From Flavobacterium noncentrifugens (lineage in GTDB: Bacteria; Bacteroidota; Bacteroidia; Flavobacteriales; Flavobacteriaceae), in assembly GCF_900100375.1 (NCBI RefSeq), contig NZ_FNEZ01000002.1, positions 930,001 through 994,000 on the forward strand: 64,000 nt of DNA, written 5' to 3'. Below are positions 34,627 through 44,143 of the stretch, piece by piece. The position numbers and the translations under genes were made by a program. Below the pieces are notes generated by a model. That model was not told the origin of the DNA. It saw only the letters and a program-made list of their open reading frames with translations, and did no database searches. Numbering within the stretch: the first letter of the stretch is position 1; each line of letters opens with the position of its first letter.

Positions 34627-36201
34627 CTAAATCAAACGCCATTTTTCTTCCTCCATATCAATGCGGTGCAAATGCCTGCGGATGATTTCTTCGTCTAAAG
34701 CCTGTTCTTCTTTATTCTTTTGGATCAGCCACAGCCTTTGCCGGTTTAAAATGGCCCTGTAAACGGTTTTTGTTTCTTCAGAAATGATTGCATTTTCGGG
34801 CAATGCGCTGCTATTTTCCCATTTGTCTGCAATCTGCTGCAAAATTGGCTGCCTTTTCAGTTCCTCGGGATAATTGGTCTTTAAATGCGTCAAGGCATGC
34901 TGCGCCAGTTGCTGTTTGATTTCATTGTCGATTTCATCTTCGGAACGGGTCTGGTCGCGATCAGACAAATTCAGCATCCGAATGAGATAAGGAAGTGTCA
35001 ATCCCTGCAATAGTAAAGTCAGCAATATGACTACAAATGTAATAAACAGGATGAGGTTTCGCTGCGGAAACGGGGAACCGTCTTCGAGCTGCAACGGAAT
35101 CGATAAGGCTGCAGCCAATGATACGACGCCACGCATTCCAGTCCATCCGATGATTAATGGTCCCTTAATTCCGGGGTTTCTGCCATCTGCAACCGTGATG
35201 AAATGTTTGGCGATCAATGTAAAAGCCACCACGCCATAGGACGACAATATGCGTCCGATGATCAAAACGGCGGTAACCAGTATGCTGTACCCGATGGCCG
35301 CACTGATACTTACTTCGCCGAGCCCCGACGTAATTTCCGGCAACGCCAGCCCGATCATGATAAACACCAATCCGTTTAAAATAAAACACAGGCTTTGCCA
35401 AACGTTAAATCCGCGAACGCGCGAGGTGCTGCTCAGGAAAAGATGCCTGTTGTTGGAAAGGTACAAGCCACCGCTGACAACGGCCAAAACACCAGAACTA
35501 TGTGCTTTCTCAGCAGCAATGTACATGATGTATGGCGCGACGATAGAAAGAATAATGTCCATATTGGCATCTGTAGGCAGGTATTTGTGCAGTTTCATAA
35601 AAAGCCAGCCAACGATCAATCCGATGGCAATGCCGCCAATGACCATCCATGCAAAACTTCCGGCAGCAGCATACCATACAAACTGGCCGGTCGCAACAGC
35701 AATCAGTGCAAAGCGTAAAATAATTAACGAAGCGGCATCATTCAGCAGGCTTTCGCCTTCGAGAATCGATGCAATCGTGCGTGGAAGCCTGACAAATTTC
35801 ATGATCGCGCCCGCGCTTACGGCATCCGGCGGCGATACGATGCCACCGAGCAAAAAACCCAAAGCCAGACTAAAGCCAGGGATGAAATAATTGGCAACAA
35901 ATGCGACAGATAAAGCGGTCAGGAATACGATGACGAAAGCAAAACTGCAGATGACGCGGCGCCATTTCCAGAGTTCTTTCCACGAAATCGTCCAGGCTGC
36001 TTCATATAATAGAGGCGGCAGGAAAATCAGGAAAATAAGTTCGGGTTCGATGTGCAGTATAGGAACGCCAGGGATAAAACCGATACCCAGGCCGGCAAGG
36101 ATCAATAATACCGGATAGGCGATTTTGGCTTTGTCTGCAAGCATAATCAGCAATACGATAATAACGACAAGCGCCAGGAAAAACGGAAAATTCTCTAACA
36201 T
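34627..36201 (-). CDS. CPA1-family Na+/H+ antiporter (second copy)
   Basis: Polytopic antiporter of 524 residues with about 12 helices and a 120-residue cytosolic tail. The signatures VSPPDAVSAG and ILEGESLLNDAAS correspond closely to those of the antiporter at 14344-15942. It is a diverged paralogue. The tail sequence differs strongly between the copies, suggesting separate regulation. It lies 87 bp downstream of the AraC-type regulator gene on the same strand. Confidence 0.92.
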   Translation of the reverse strand: MLENFPFFLALVVIIVLLIMLADKAKIAYPVLLILAGLGIGFIPGVPILHIEPELIFLIFLPPLLYEAAWTISWKELWKWRRVICSFAFVIVFLTALSVAFVANYFIPGFSLALGFLLGGIVSPPDAVSAGAIMKFVRLPRTIASILEGESLLNDAASLIILRFALIAVATGQFVWYAAAGSFAWMVIGGIAIGLIVGWLFMKLHKYLPTDANMDIILSIVAPYIMYIAAEKAHSSGVLAVVSGGLYLSNNRHLFLSSTSRVRGFNVWQSLCFILNGLVFIMIGLALPEITSGLGEVSISAAIGYSILVTAVLIIGRILSSYGVVAFTLIAKHFITVADGRNPGIKGPLIIGWTGMRGVVSLAAALSIPLQLEDGSPFPQRNLILFITFVVILLTLLLQGLTLPYLIRMLNLSDRDQTRSEDEIDNEIKQQLAQHALTHLKTNYPEELKRQPILQQIADKWENSSALPENAIISEETKTVYRAILNRQRLWLIQKNKEEQALDEEIIRRHLHRIDMEEEKWRLI

Positions 36202-36288
36202 GGTTTATCGGTTTGTGACAACAAAGGTATTGGTATTTTTTAAAAATAAAATCCTCTATGTTCAGTAAATCCAGTTCAATAAAATCAA

Positions 36289-37203
36289 TCAATTAAACGA
36301 TTGCCTGAATGCGAGCGGGGAATGCTGTGTTTTCGCCTTAAAGAACTTGCTAAAGGACTGATGGTGCTCAAAACCCAGCTCATAAGCGATCTCACTGATC
36401 GAAAGCTCGCTTGCCGATAGTTTTTCCTTTGCTTTTTCAATCAGCTTGTCATGAATGTGCTGCTGCGTGGTTTGGCCTGTTAAATTTTTGAGCAGGCTTC
36501 CAAGATAACCGGGCGACAGGTGCAGCGCATCAGCAATGTATTGTACGGTTGGCAAGCCTTTTTCAAGAATGACGTTGTCAAAATATGCATTAAGCAATTC
36601 CTGAAGCCGGATCAGGGTATTGTTTGTGGCGATTTTCCGCGTGATGAATTGCCTGTTGTAAAAACGCTGTGCATACGAAAGCAGGAGTTCGAGCTGCGCA
36701 ATGATAATATCCTGGCTGTAAACATCGATATTCGAACAATATTCCTGGTGGATGTTCTGCATCACATTTACAATAGTAATTTCTTCTTTTTCAGATAGAA
36801 AAAGGGCTTCATTTGCAGCGTAATCAAAATAATGATAGTCTTTTATAGTTTTGGACAACGGCATATTCCATAAAAAATCGGGATGCACGAGCAGCATCCA
36901 GCCGGTACGTTTTCCGGATGATGGTCTTTGCACTTCGATGCTGAACACCTGTCCGGGCGCCATGAAAAACATAATGCCTTCATCAAAATCGTATTCCTGC
37001 TGGCCGTATTTTATTTTTGCGTCGAAATTCCGCTTCAGCGATATAGAATAAAAATCGAATATATAACTGATGTCATTGTTTTCAGGAGCTGCAGTAATCG
37101 TACTATAATCAATGAGACTGATTAGCGGATGCTCAGGCTTGGGCAAACCCCTTAACTGATGGTATTGCGATATGGTCTTGACCTTTTGGATTTTGTTCGG
37201 CAT
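36289..37203 (-). CDS. AraC-family transcriptional regulator
   Basis: DNA-binding regulator of 304 residues from ATG 37203 (MPNKIQKVK); an upstream TTG start is less likely. The N-terminal cupin-like sensor domain (about 20-180) precedes two C-terminal helix-turn-helix motifs (HLSPGYLGSLLKNLTGQT and ISEIAYELGFEHHQSFSKFF) ending in SPLAFRQ. It may control the antiporter downstream or the divergently oriented region. The effector is not evident. Confidence 0.9.
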   Translation of the reverse strand: MPNKIQKVKTISQYHQLRGLPKPEHPLISLIDYSTITAAPENNDISYIFDFYSISLKRNFDAKIKYGQQEYDFDEGIMFFMAPGQVFSIEVQRPSSGKRTGWMLLVHPDFLWNMPLSKTIKDYHYFDYAANEALFLSEKEEITIVNVMQNIHQEYCSNIDVYSQDIIIAQLELLLSYAQRFYNRQFITRKIATNNTLIRLQELLNAYFDNVILEKGLPTVQYIADALHLSPGYLGSLLKNLTGQTTQQHIHDKLIEKAKEKLSASELSISEIAYELGFEHHQSFSKFFKAKTQHSPLAFRQSFN

Positions 37204-37341
37204 GTCTTTAATAGTCTTGCTTGTTAAATATAGCAAATAATATACAGGTTGGGTTTTTGGGAAACGTTAATTTTAAACCAATCGGAAGCATGCAAATTAA
37301 GTTTTTACGCTCAATTTCATACTTCCCGAATGTTTTCTTCA

Positions 37342-38253
37342 TTATTGCTTTTTGAAGATGGTATCGAAATAACCTTCCCGGTCAATGTCTGCAAGCAAAT
37401 CAGGATGTTGTGCCGTCCATCCTAGCATTTTCCGGGTTTGCTCATAAGAAGCAGGACAATCCATAGCGGCGAAGTGTGCAAACCAGCCAAAATAAGCATC
37501 GGCATCTTCAGCAGTTTTCGATTCCACGGGAATATTGAGGCGCTTTCCAACGACAGCAGCAATATCGCGAAACAAAACACCTTCGTCGCCGACGGCATGG
37601 AATCTCGTTCCCGGTTCGGCATTTTTTTCAAGTGCAAGTCTGAAAAGACGCGCAGCATCAAGGCGGTGTACCGCAGGCCAACGGTTGTTTCCTTCATTTT
37701 TATAGGCAGAAATCCCTTTTTCCTTGGCAATATTAATCAGCATCGGAATAAAACCATGGTCGCCATTGTCATGCACCGATGGCGGAAGGCGTACTACAGC
37801 GACGCGAACACCTTTAGCAGCTACTGCATCTACGGCTTCTTCGGTAGCAACCCGAGGATTTGCTGAATTTTTGGCCCTGTCATCTTCGGTAATCAGTTTG
37901 CCTTCGGTACGGATAATACCAATACCTGAAGTAACAATCAGTGGACGATTAGAACCAAGCAATTCATTGCCGAGGGCTTCGATGATTTTGCGGTCGTTTT
38001 CCGTACTGTCCTTGAATTTTGAAAAATCATGGTTGAATGCTGTGTGGATGATTCCATCGGATTTTGCGGCGCCTTCGCGTAGGCTGTCAATGTCTTCCAG
38101 ATCACCGAAATGCACTTCGGCACCTGCTGCGAGGAGCGCTGCGGCCCCAGATTCTGAACGGGTCAATCCTAAAACCTGATGCCCGTTGGCAATTAATTCG
38201 GTAACAATGGCCGAGCCTATAAAGCCCGTTGCGCCTGTAACAAATACTTTCAT
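37342..38253 (-). CDS. NAD(P)-dependent epimerase/dehydratase-like SDR
   Basis: Extended SDR of 303 residues from ATG 38253; the TTG 11 codons upstream is not preferred. The Rossmann motif GATGFIGSA is at the N-terminus, followed by GDLEDIDSL and a substrate region HDNGDHGFIPMLI. The catalytic YxxxK is not clear, which is common in the atypical NmrA-like/SDR-e group. Substrate unknown. It lies beside the AraC gene, separated by 105 bp on the same strand. Confidence 0.85.
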   Translation of the reverse strand: MKVFVTGATGFIGSAIVTELIANGHQVLGLTRSESGAAALLAAGAEVHFGDLEDIDSLREGAAKSDGIIHTAFNHDFSKFKDSTENDRKIIEALGNELLGSNRPLIVTSGIGIIRTEGKLITEDDRAKNSANPRVATEEAVDAVAAKGVRVAVVRLPPSVHDNGDHGFIPMLINIAKEKGISAYKNEGNNRWPAVHRLDAARLFRLALEKNAEPGTRFHAVGDEGVLFRDIAAVVGKRLNIPVESKTAEDADAYFGWFAHFAAMDCPASYEQTRKMLGWTAQHPDLLADIDREGYFDTIFKKQ

Positions 38254-38419
38254 AATGGTGTTTTTTATTGGTACAAAGTTGGGCAATAAATTGAAAAGGC
38301 ATTTAGCCGGATTGCATTTTGTTTTAGCCGAAATAACGAATTCCGGAAATTAAAGTATAAAAAGTGCGAAAAATATTTTGCGCGATTTTTTTATATATAT
38401 TGGAGGCAAATATTTGGAT

Positions 38420-40376
38420 ATGAGAAAATTACTACTCCTTTGTTTGTTTTGCATCAGCAGTATTTGTTTTGGCGCACCTCTGAAACCGATTGCAGCAATG
38501 GTTCAACGGTTTCACGAGATGAAGGATGTTTTTCCGGAGTATGGTTTATTCGAGAAAACTTCGTCAGACCTGAAAAAATATGACGGCATTTTGCCCGAAT
38601 ATACTTCTGCAAAACTATCCTTGCCAGGCCTTGCTGCAATAGCAACACAAAAGCCGCAAACCATCAGGATCCGTTTTCCTTTTAATAACGAATGGATTGC
38701 GGTCGATTTGTATCAAACAAATATCACGACAGCCGATTATAAGATTCAAACAGATAAAGGGTATTATTCAGATTATCAAAAAGGCGTATTTTACCGCGGG
38801 ATCATTGCCGGTGACAATGCGTCGCTGGTGGCTTTCAGTTTTTTCAAAAATCAGGTCATTGGTGTGGTTTCGAGTGCTGCTCATGGCGATATCAACATCG
38901 GAAAGCTGGTCCTTACAAGCAACATAGACCAGTACATTATCTACAGCACACAAAAACTGCTTGTTGATGTATTGTTGAAATGCCATACGGCAGATACTGG
39001 AATGCATCCTGCAAATTCTTACAGACAGCCTGCTGCCCATTCGCCGCAAAGCACCGACAAATGCGTCCGGATGTATTATGAACTTCCATACCACAGTTAT
39101 GTAAACCACAATTCAGACATGACCCAATCGATTGACTGGGCGATGGCCATCCACAACAATGTAAGCGCAGCATTTGCCAATGAAAGGGCCATATGAGGAA
39201 ACAGGAGATTTGAGCCAGATCAATGATTTTCCAATTTATTCGCCAACAGTCAAAAGCGTCGCACACGAATGCGGCCATTTGCTGGGTTCACAGCATACGC
39301 ACAAATGTGTTTGGAATGGCAACTGGACACAAATAGACGATTGCGGGGCCGCGACAGGTGAGGGCGCAGGCTGTTATGATCCGGAGCACCGCATTATTCC
39401 CGAAGTAGGCATGGGCTCGATCATGAGCTATTGTACCGATGCTTTGTCGGCTGGTTTTGGACCACAGCCATCGGCTTTGATCATCAATAAAATAGAAAGC
39501 GGCACTTGCCTGGGTACGAATTGCAGCGAAAACTGTTCGCCTTCAATCGCGAAGCTTTTGGTTACAAAAGTCGGCCAGACATCTGCAAAACTGACCATTG
39601 TAGACGACAATCCTAATGTTATTTCGTGGCAATTCCGCATTCCACCGAATAACTTTATTACAATCACGTCCAATCCGTATATCATTACAGGATTGCCACC
39701 AAAAAGCAATATTGTGTTTGAAGTGCGCCAGATTTGTAATGATCCTATTGCCGGCGATTATCTTTATGGCGGGAATATCTTTACTTCGGGCGTGTATTGC
39801 GGCGAAGCCATTACCGATCACAACAGTTTCAATGCCTTTGATAACTACAGTTTCCAGACTTCATTGTATCCGGCAAATACCACAGACAAGGTTTCACTCC
39901 AGTTTTTACATGTGACTACGCCATCTGCTGCGGAAGGCGTGGTTGTTTATGACGGCCCGGATATTGACAGTCCTGTTATTGGTACTTTTATGGGCAGCAT
40001 ACAAAATCCGCCAGCATTGACATCTACACATGCTACAGGTGCCTTGTGCCTGCAATATTTTACGGAGGAAAGCGATCGGGAAGAGGAGCGCTTTTATGCA
40101 ACGGTGACCTGTGTTTCTGATCCATTGGCTGCAGCCGAATTTGTAAAACCGATTTTCAGCTATGGTCCGAATCCGGTAGTTCACGATCTTAATTTTGAAG
40201 CGGATGCTGTCGTAAAGGCCATTAAAATTACGGATGTGCTGGGGCGGACGATCGCCATTCAATCTGTTGGAAATAAAAGCGGTCGAATTGCCATGGATGC
40301 TTATGCTGCCGGTCAATACCTGGCCATCGTTTACTTTGAAAACCGCCAGGAAGTCATCCGATTGTTGAAAAAGTAA
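38420..40376 (+). pseudogene. Secreted zinc metalloprotease with T9SS domain, broken by an internal deletion
   Basis: Two frames encode parts of one reprolysin-type metalloprotease. The first (to 39196) has a signal peptide, a propeptide and the catalytic-domain start (CVRMYYELPYHSYVNH...DWAMAIHNNVSAAFANE). The second (from about 39174) resumes in another frame with ETGDLSQIND and the zinc site HECGHLLGSQHTH, then a CUB-like domain and a T9SS sorting domain. Intact family members have a further segment of several tens of residues between these parts, so an out-of-frame deletion of perhaps 150-250 bp is likely. An assembly error is the alternative. Confidence 0.8.
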
Positions 40377-40451
40377 AATCTTAAATAAGAAGCTGGAAAG
40401 GATGTTGTCAGATTTTATGTATATTTTTGCTAGGCATCAAAAAAAATAAAC

Positions 40452-41309
40452 ATGGCATCAGGATTTTTTGCAATTTTAGACGACATCGCTTCTTTGATGG
40501 ATGATGTTGCGGCTACAAGTAAAATAGCAACACAAAAAACGGCAGGAATATTAGGTGATGATTTAGCTGTCAATGCCGAGAAAGCGACGGGATTTGTATC
40601 TTCAAGAGAATTGCCTGTGCTTTGGGCGATTACGAAAGGCTCTTTACTCAATAAACTGATCATCATTCCGATTGCCTTGCTGCTGAATGTTTTCTTTCCG
40701 ATAGCCATAAAATTCATCCTGATTCTTGGCGGATTTTACCTCGCCTACGAAGGTGTCGAAAAAATTGTGGAATATTTCTTCCACAAACCGGAGACAGTTC
40801 ATGCTGAAGAAGCTGAAGATGATCAAGCCGATGCTGAGAAAAGCAAAATTAAATCGGCTGTAACGACTGATTTTATATTGTCTGTAGAAATTGTAATCAT
40901 TGCATTGGGATCGGTATTGGATAAAACCCTGCCGATACAAATCATTACGGTGTGCATTGTCGCGCTTTTGGCTACTGTTGGCGTTTATGGCATTGTGGCG
41001 CTAATCGTTAGAATGGATGATGCGGGATTTAGCCTGATCAGGCGTTCGAATAACAAAGGTTTTTTAGCGCAGTTTGGCAATCTGCTTGTAAAGCTGCTTC
41101 CGATAGTGATTAAATTTTTGTCTGTTGTAGGTACGATCGCTTTGATATTGGTTGCAGGTGGCATATTTGTTCACAACATTAAATATTTGCATCCTTTTTT
41201 ACCGGCATTACCATCCATAATTAAAGAATTTGTGCTTGGATTGGTTGCCGGATTGCTAGTTGTTGGGTTTGTTTTGGGTTTTAGGAAAGTTTTTAAGCGG
41301 AAAGGGTAA
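40452..41309 (+). CDS. DUF808 membrane protein (YedI family)
   Basis: Inner-membrane protein of 285 residues. The N-terminus MASGFFAILDDIASLMDD is the DUF808 hallmark and the following GILGDDLAVNAEKATGF also matches. About six transmembrane helices are predicted with an acidic loop (EEAEDDQADAEKSK). YedI of E. coli is in this family; it has no known function. It is the last gene before the AT-rich accessory stretch. Confidence 0.9.
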   Translation: MASGFFAILDDIASLMDDVAATSKIATQKTAGILGDDLAVNAEKATGFVSSRELPVLWAITKGSLLNKLIIIPIALLLNVFFPIAIKFILILGGFYLAYEGVEKIVEYFFHKPETVHAEEAEDDQADAEKSKIKSAVTTDFILSVEIVIIALGSVLDKTLPIQIITVCIVALLATVGVYGIVALIVRMDDAGFSLIRRSNNKGFLAQFGNLLVKLLPIVIKFLSVVGTIALILVAGGIFVHNIKYLHPFLPALPSIIKEFVLGLVAGLLVVGFVLGFRKVFKRKG

Positions 41310-41639
41310 TTTATATTACTTTCCAATGCAGAAAGTAACTTTCCTTTATTAATAGTGCTTTAAAACCATCGAGGTACAGATGGGGTACAAAAATCGCCAG
41401 ATTTTCGTAGGAAAAAACATCATTTGTTATTTTGCGTATAATCTTTCCGGAGGGGTAAAATTTAACATTCTTGGTTGAGTTTAAAGATAAATTGCTAATA
41501 AATTTAGAATGATTTATTTGGTTGTATTACATATGAGAAATAAAATCAATATTCACAGGCCTCTTACTTAAATTACTGTGAAGTTTATTCATTGAATTTA
41601 GTTGTAGTACAAACTTTACTAACCGACCCTTTAGTTTCT
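41310..41639. other. AT-rich non-coding stretch
   Basis: Between DUF808 and the AbiEii relic there are only short frames. A 32-codon frame near 41382 (MGYKNRQIFVG...) is not convincing. No terminal repeats or tRNA fragment were seen. It may be the left border of the accessory island. Confidence 0.4.
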
Positions 41640-42155
41640 TTACGCTTGCTTAGCTAGCAAATATGATTTGTTTGTTAAAAATAAATAATAATAATAAAAA
41701 TACAATCCATCAAACCAGCCGTTTATCTTTAAATGCTTGGTTAAATCATGGAAATACTTTGGGGACCAAATATGAAGTATTGTGGGATTTTCGATAAACC
41801 TGACGGCGTCTGTTTTAATGTAGTCCAAGTAACCATATTGATTTTTTCTGAGAGAAGTTGCCTGAATTCTGCTTCAGAAAGCGTTTCCTTATTCCAGTCG
41901 CCACTATCCTTGGCTCGCATTAGAAAAGTGTACAAAATCGAGTTTTACTCCTTTTTTGATATACCATTCAATATCATACCATTCGCGTCCCTTTACATTA
42001 TTTTTTCATTTTCGGAACAGCAATGCGTGCATTTTACCTGCGGAAAGATCTTCGATGATAAAACATTTTACATAAAAGGAGTAAGGCTTAAGAAGTAATT
42101 TTTGATCAGTATTGAACCCAAGCGGCGGCTGCGTATCGATCTCAATTATCTTAAA
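41640..42155 (-). pseudogene. Relic of an AbiEii-type nucleotidyltransferase toxin
   Basis: The minus strand encodes fragments of the C-terminal half of an AbiEii/AbiGii toxin in three frames. In order: EIDTQPPLGF, then YVKCFIIEDLSAGKMHALLFRK, an in-frame TGA (42006-42008), KNNVKGREWYDIEWYIKKG, a frameshift near 41900, ETLSEAEFRQLLSEKI, and a second frameshift near 41830 before FIENPTILHIWSPKYFHDL. The GKMHALLxR and KGRxWYDxxWY elements are family hallmarks. The N-terminal half, with the catalytic GxS...DxD site, and the AbiEi antitoxin are absent. No function is expected. Confidence 0.75.
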
Positions 42156-42308
42156 AAGTACAACAACAAAGCTTCGTACAAGTCTGTGAAAGCACTAAAG
42201 AATAAAAATCCTTGTGATATGCAGGAAACCAGACATGAGAATGGGAGAATTGGTTTTCGATATCGACGTTACCAAGTACTATTTTTTTCTTAATAACAAC
42301 ATACTATA

Positions 42309-44093
42309 CTATTCAAACACCATCGATTTCAATTTATTGCGGTATGCTTCCAGCGCGTCGGATTTTGAGATAAAGCCAAAATATTTTCCATCTTTCACCA
42401 CTGGCAGGAAAGCTGTCTTGCTTTTCTCGAATTTGGCCATCACAATTTCCATACTGTCGAAATTGTTCACAATTACAACAGGTTCAGCCATGACTTCCCT
42501 TATTGCCGTATATTTTACTTTATGGCTGTTAAATATTATTTCCCTTACATCATTAAAATAAACAATTCCTGCTACTTCGTTATTTGAATTGACCGCTGCA
42601 AATATGACTTGGTTAGAATGTGAAATCAAGTCGACAAGCCTTTCAAGGTTCTCGTTGGGTGAAACTGTAAGGAAATCAGTTTGTATGATTTTCTCCGTAT
42701 CCATCGTCCAGAGGATATTGGTGTCTTTGTTCGTCGTAAACACATGCCCCTTTTGTGCAAGGCCTTTTACATCCAGAGAATGTTTTTCAAACCTTTTGGA
42801 AATTGCAAAGCTTATTGAAGCAACAATCATTAGGGGAATCATCAGGTCGTAACCTCCGGTAATTTCCGCAATCAAAAAGATAGCTGTTAGCGGCGCATGG
42901 AAAAGTCCGCTCAGGATTCCCGCCATACCCACCATTGTAAAATTACTTACGGGCAAATGGGTCAATCCTGTAAGGTTCAGAAATTTTGAAAAGAAGAAGC
43001 CAGTGTACGAGCCAAGAAAAAGAGAAGGTGCGAAATTACCACCGTTCCCGCCGCTGCCCAGCGTAATGCCTGTAGCAAAAGCTTTGAGTAACAGCGTGGC
43101 ACCTACAAAAATTAGCAACATCCAATGATTGTTTCTGAAATCGCTGAAAAGTGTGTTATCGAGTAATTTTCCCGGATCAACATCTGCCAAAGTTTTGATA
43201 CTTTCATATCCTTCTCCAAAAAGTGTAGGGAAAATAAAAATCATCAATCCTAAAATTGACGCACCTATAATTGCGTTTTGATAAGGGCCGAATTTCAATT
43301 TGGCAAAATAATGTTCTGTTTTTTGAAAATTCCGGTAATAAAACACTGCAACAAAACCTGTAAACAATCCTAATAAAATATAAAACGGAATGTTGTGGTA
43401 GTCGAAAGTTTGTTTTCCCTTGAACGTCAGTAATATATTTTCATTCAATACTACCGCAGATACCAACGCGCCGGTAGCCGCGGCAATCATTATAGGTGTA
43501 AAAGCTGCAATACTGACGTCGACCAACAGCACTTCAATGGCGAACAATACACCGGCAATCGGGGCATTAAATGCTGCGGCAATACCTGCAGCTACGCCAC
43601 AACCAATGAGTAATGTTCGATCCTGATAGCTTAGTTTAAACTGTTGCGCGAAGTTTGAACCGAAAGCCGCGCCCGTCACAACTATCGGACTCTCCAAACC
43701 CGCGGAACCACCGAGCCCTACAGTCAGCGAGCTTGTCAGGATTTGTGCATACATTTGTTTTTTTGGAATGATGCTCGCCTTTTTTGCTACTGTGTATAGA
43801 ATTTGTGACGTTCCCTTTTCGATAGAACCGCCTAGAAGCCTTCTAATCACGAATACGGTCAACACAATCCCGATCACCGGTAAAATGCTGTTAATGAAGC
43901 TAAGCTTTAATGTAGCATTGATGTAAGTCGCAAAGGTAAATACAGCATGTGCAAAAGCCTTTAACAGAATTACCGCCGTCGCTGAAAGAATTCCGACTAG
44001 TACGCTGGCAAGAAATATGAACTGTTTTTTGGTGAGTTTTTCCTGGCCCCAAATCAAAAGTGATTTTAGCCTGAGCAATTGTTTTTTAAACAT
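42309..44093 (-). CDS. ClC-family channel/exchanger with CBS domains (second copy)
   Basis: 594 residues, the same length as the copy at 494-2278 and clearly a paralogue across the full sequence. It shares GLESP with gating Glu about 134, the GNFAP filter motif and C-terminal CBS domains. This copy is last in a five-gene minus-strand set (Usp, APC permease, NhaA, DUF389, ClC) and is separated from DUF389 by 50 bp. Placement beside NhaA suggests a role in balancing charge or pH. Anion:proton exchange rather than channel activity cannot be told by eye. Confidence 0.93.
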   Translation of the reverse strand: MFKKQLLRLKSLLIWGQEKLTKKQFIFLASVLVGILSATAVILLKAFAHAVFTFATYINATLKLSFINSILPVIGIVLTVFVIRRLLGGSIEKGTSQILYTVAKKASIIPKKQMYAQILTSSLTVGLGGSAGLESPIVVTGAAFGSNFAQQFKLSYQDRTLLIGCGVAAGIAAAFNAPIAGVLFAIEVLLVDVSIAAFTPIMIAAATGALVSAVVLNENILLTFKGKQTFDYHNIPFYILLGLFTGFVAVFYYRNFQKTEHYFAKLKFGPYQNAIIGASILGLMIFIFPTLFGEGYESIKTLADVDPGKLLDNTLFSDFRNNHWMLLIFVGATLLLKAFATGITLGSGGNGGNFAPSLFLGSYTGFFFSKFLNLTGLTHLPVSNFTMVGMAGILSGLFHAPLTAIFLIAEITGGYDLMIPLMIVASISFAISKRFEKHSLDVKGLAQKGHVFTTNKDTNILWTMDTEKIIQTDFLTVSPNENLERLVDLISHSNQVIFAAVNSNNEVAGIVYFNDVREIIFNSHKVKYTAIREVMAEPVVIVNNFDSMEIVMAKFEKSKTAFLPVVKDGKYFGFISKSDALEAYRNKLKSMVFE

Positions 44094-44143
44094 TATTTAA
44101 GTTTGTGAAAATTTGGGCCTGAAGATCTTGTGGTAGATTTTTT

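Noticed and set aside
34544..34642. Upstream extension of the PepSY-like frame
   Set aside because: It would overlap the antiporter gene and hide the signal peptide at 34543.
41382..41480. A 32-codon frame (MGYKNRQIFVG...) considered as a degraded integrase N-terminus
   Set aside because: Too short, no catalytic residues and no attachment-site repeats seen.
41748..42098. A plus-strand frame across the AbiEii relic
   Set aside because: It is a shadow of the minus-strand relic, whose fragments match AbiEii far better.
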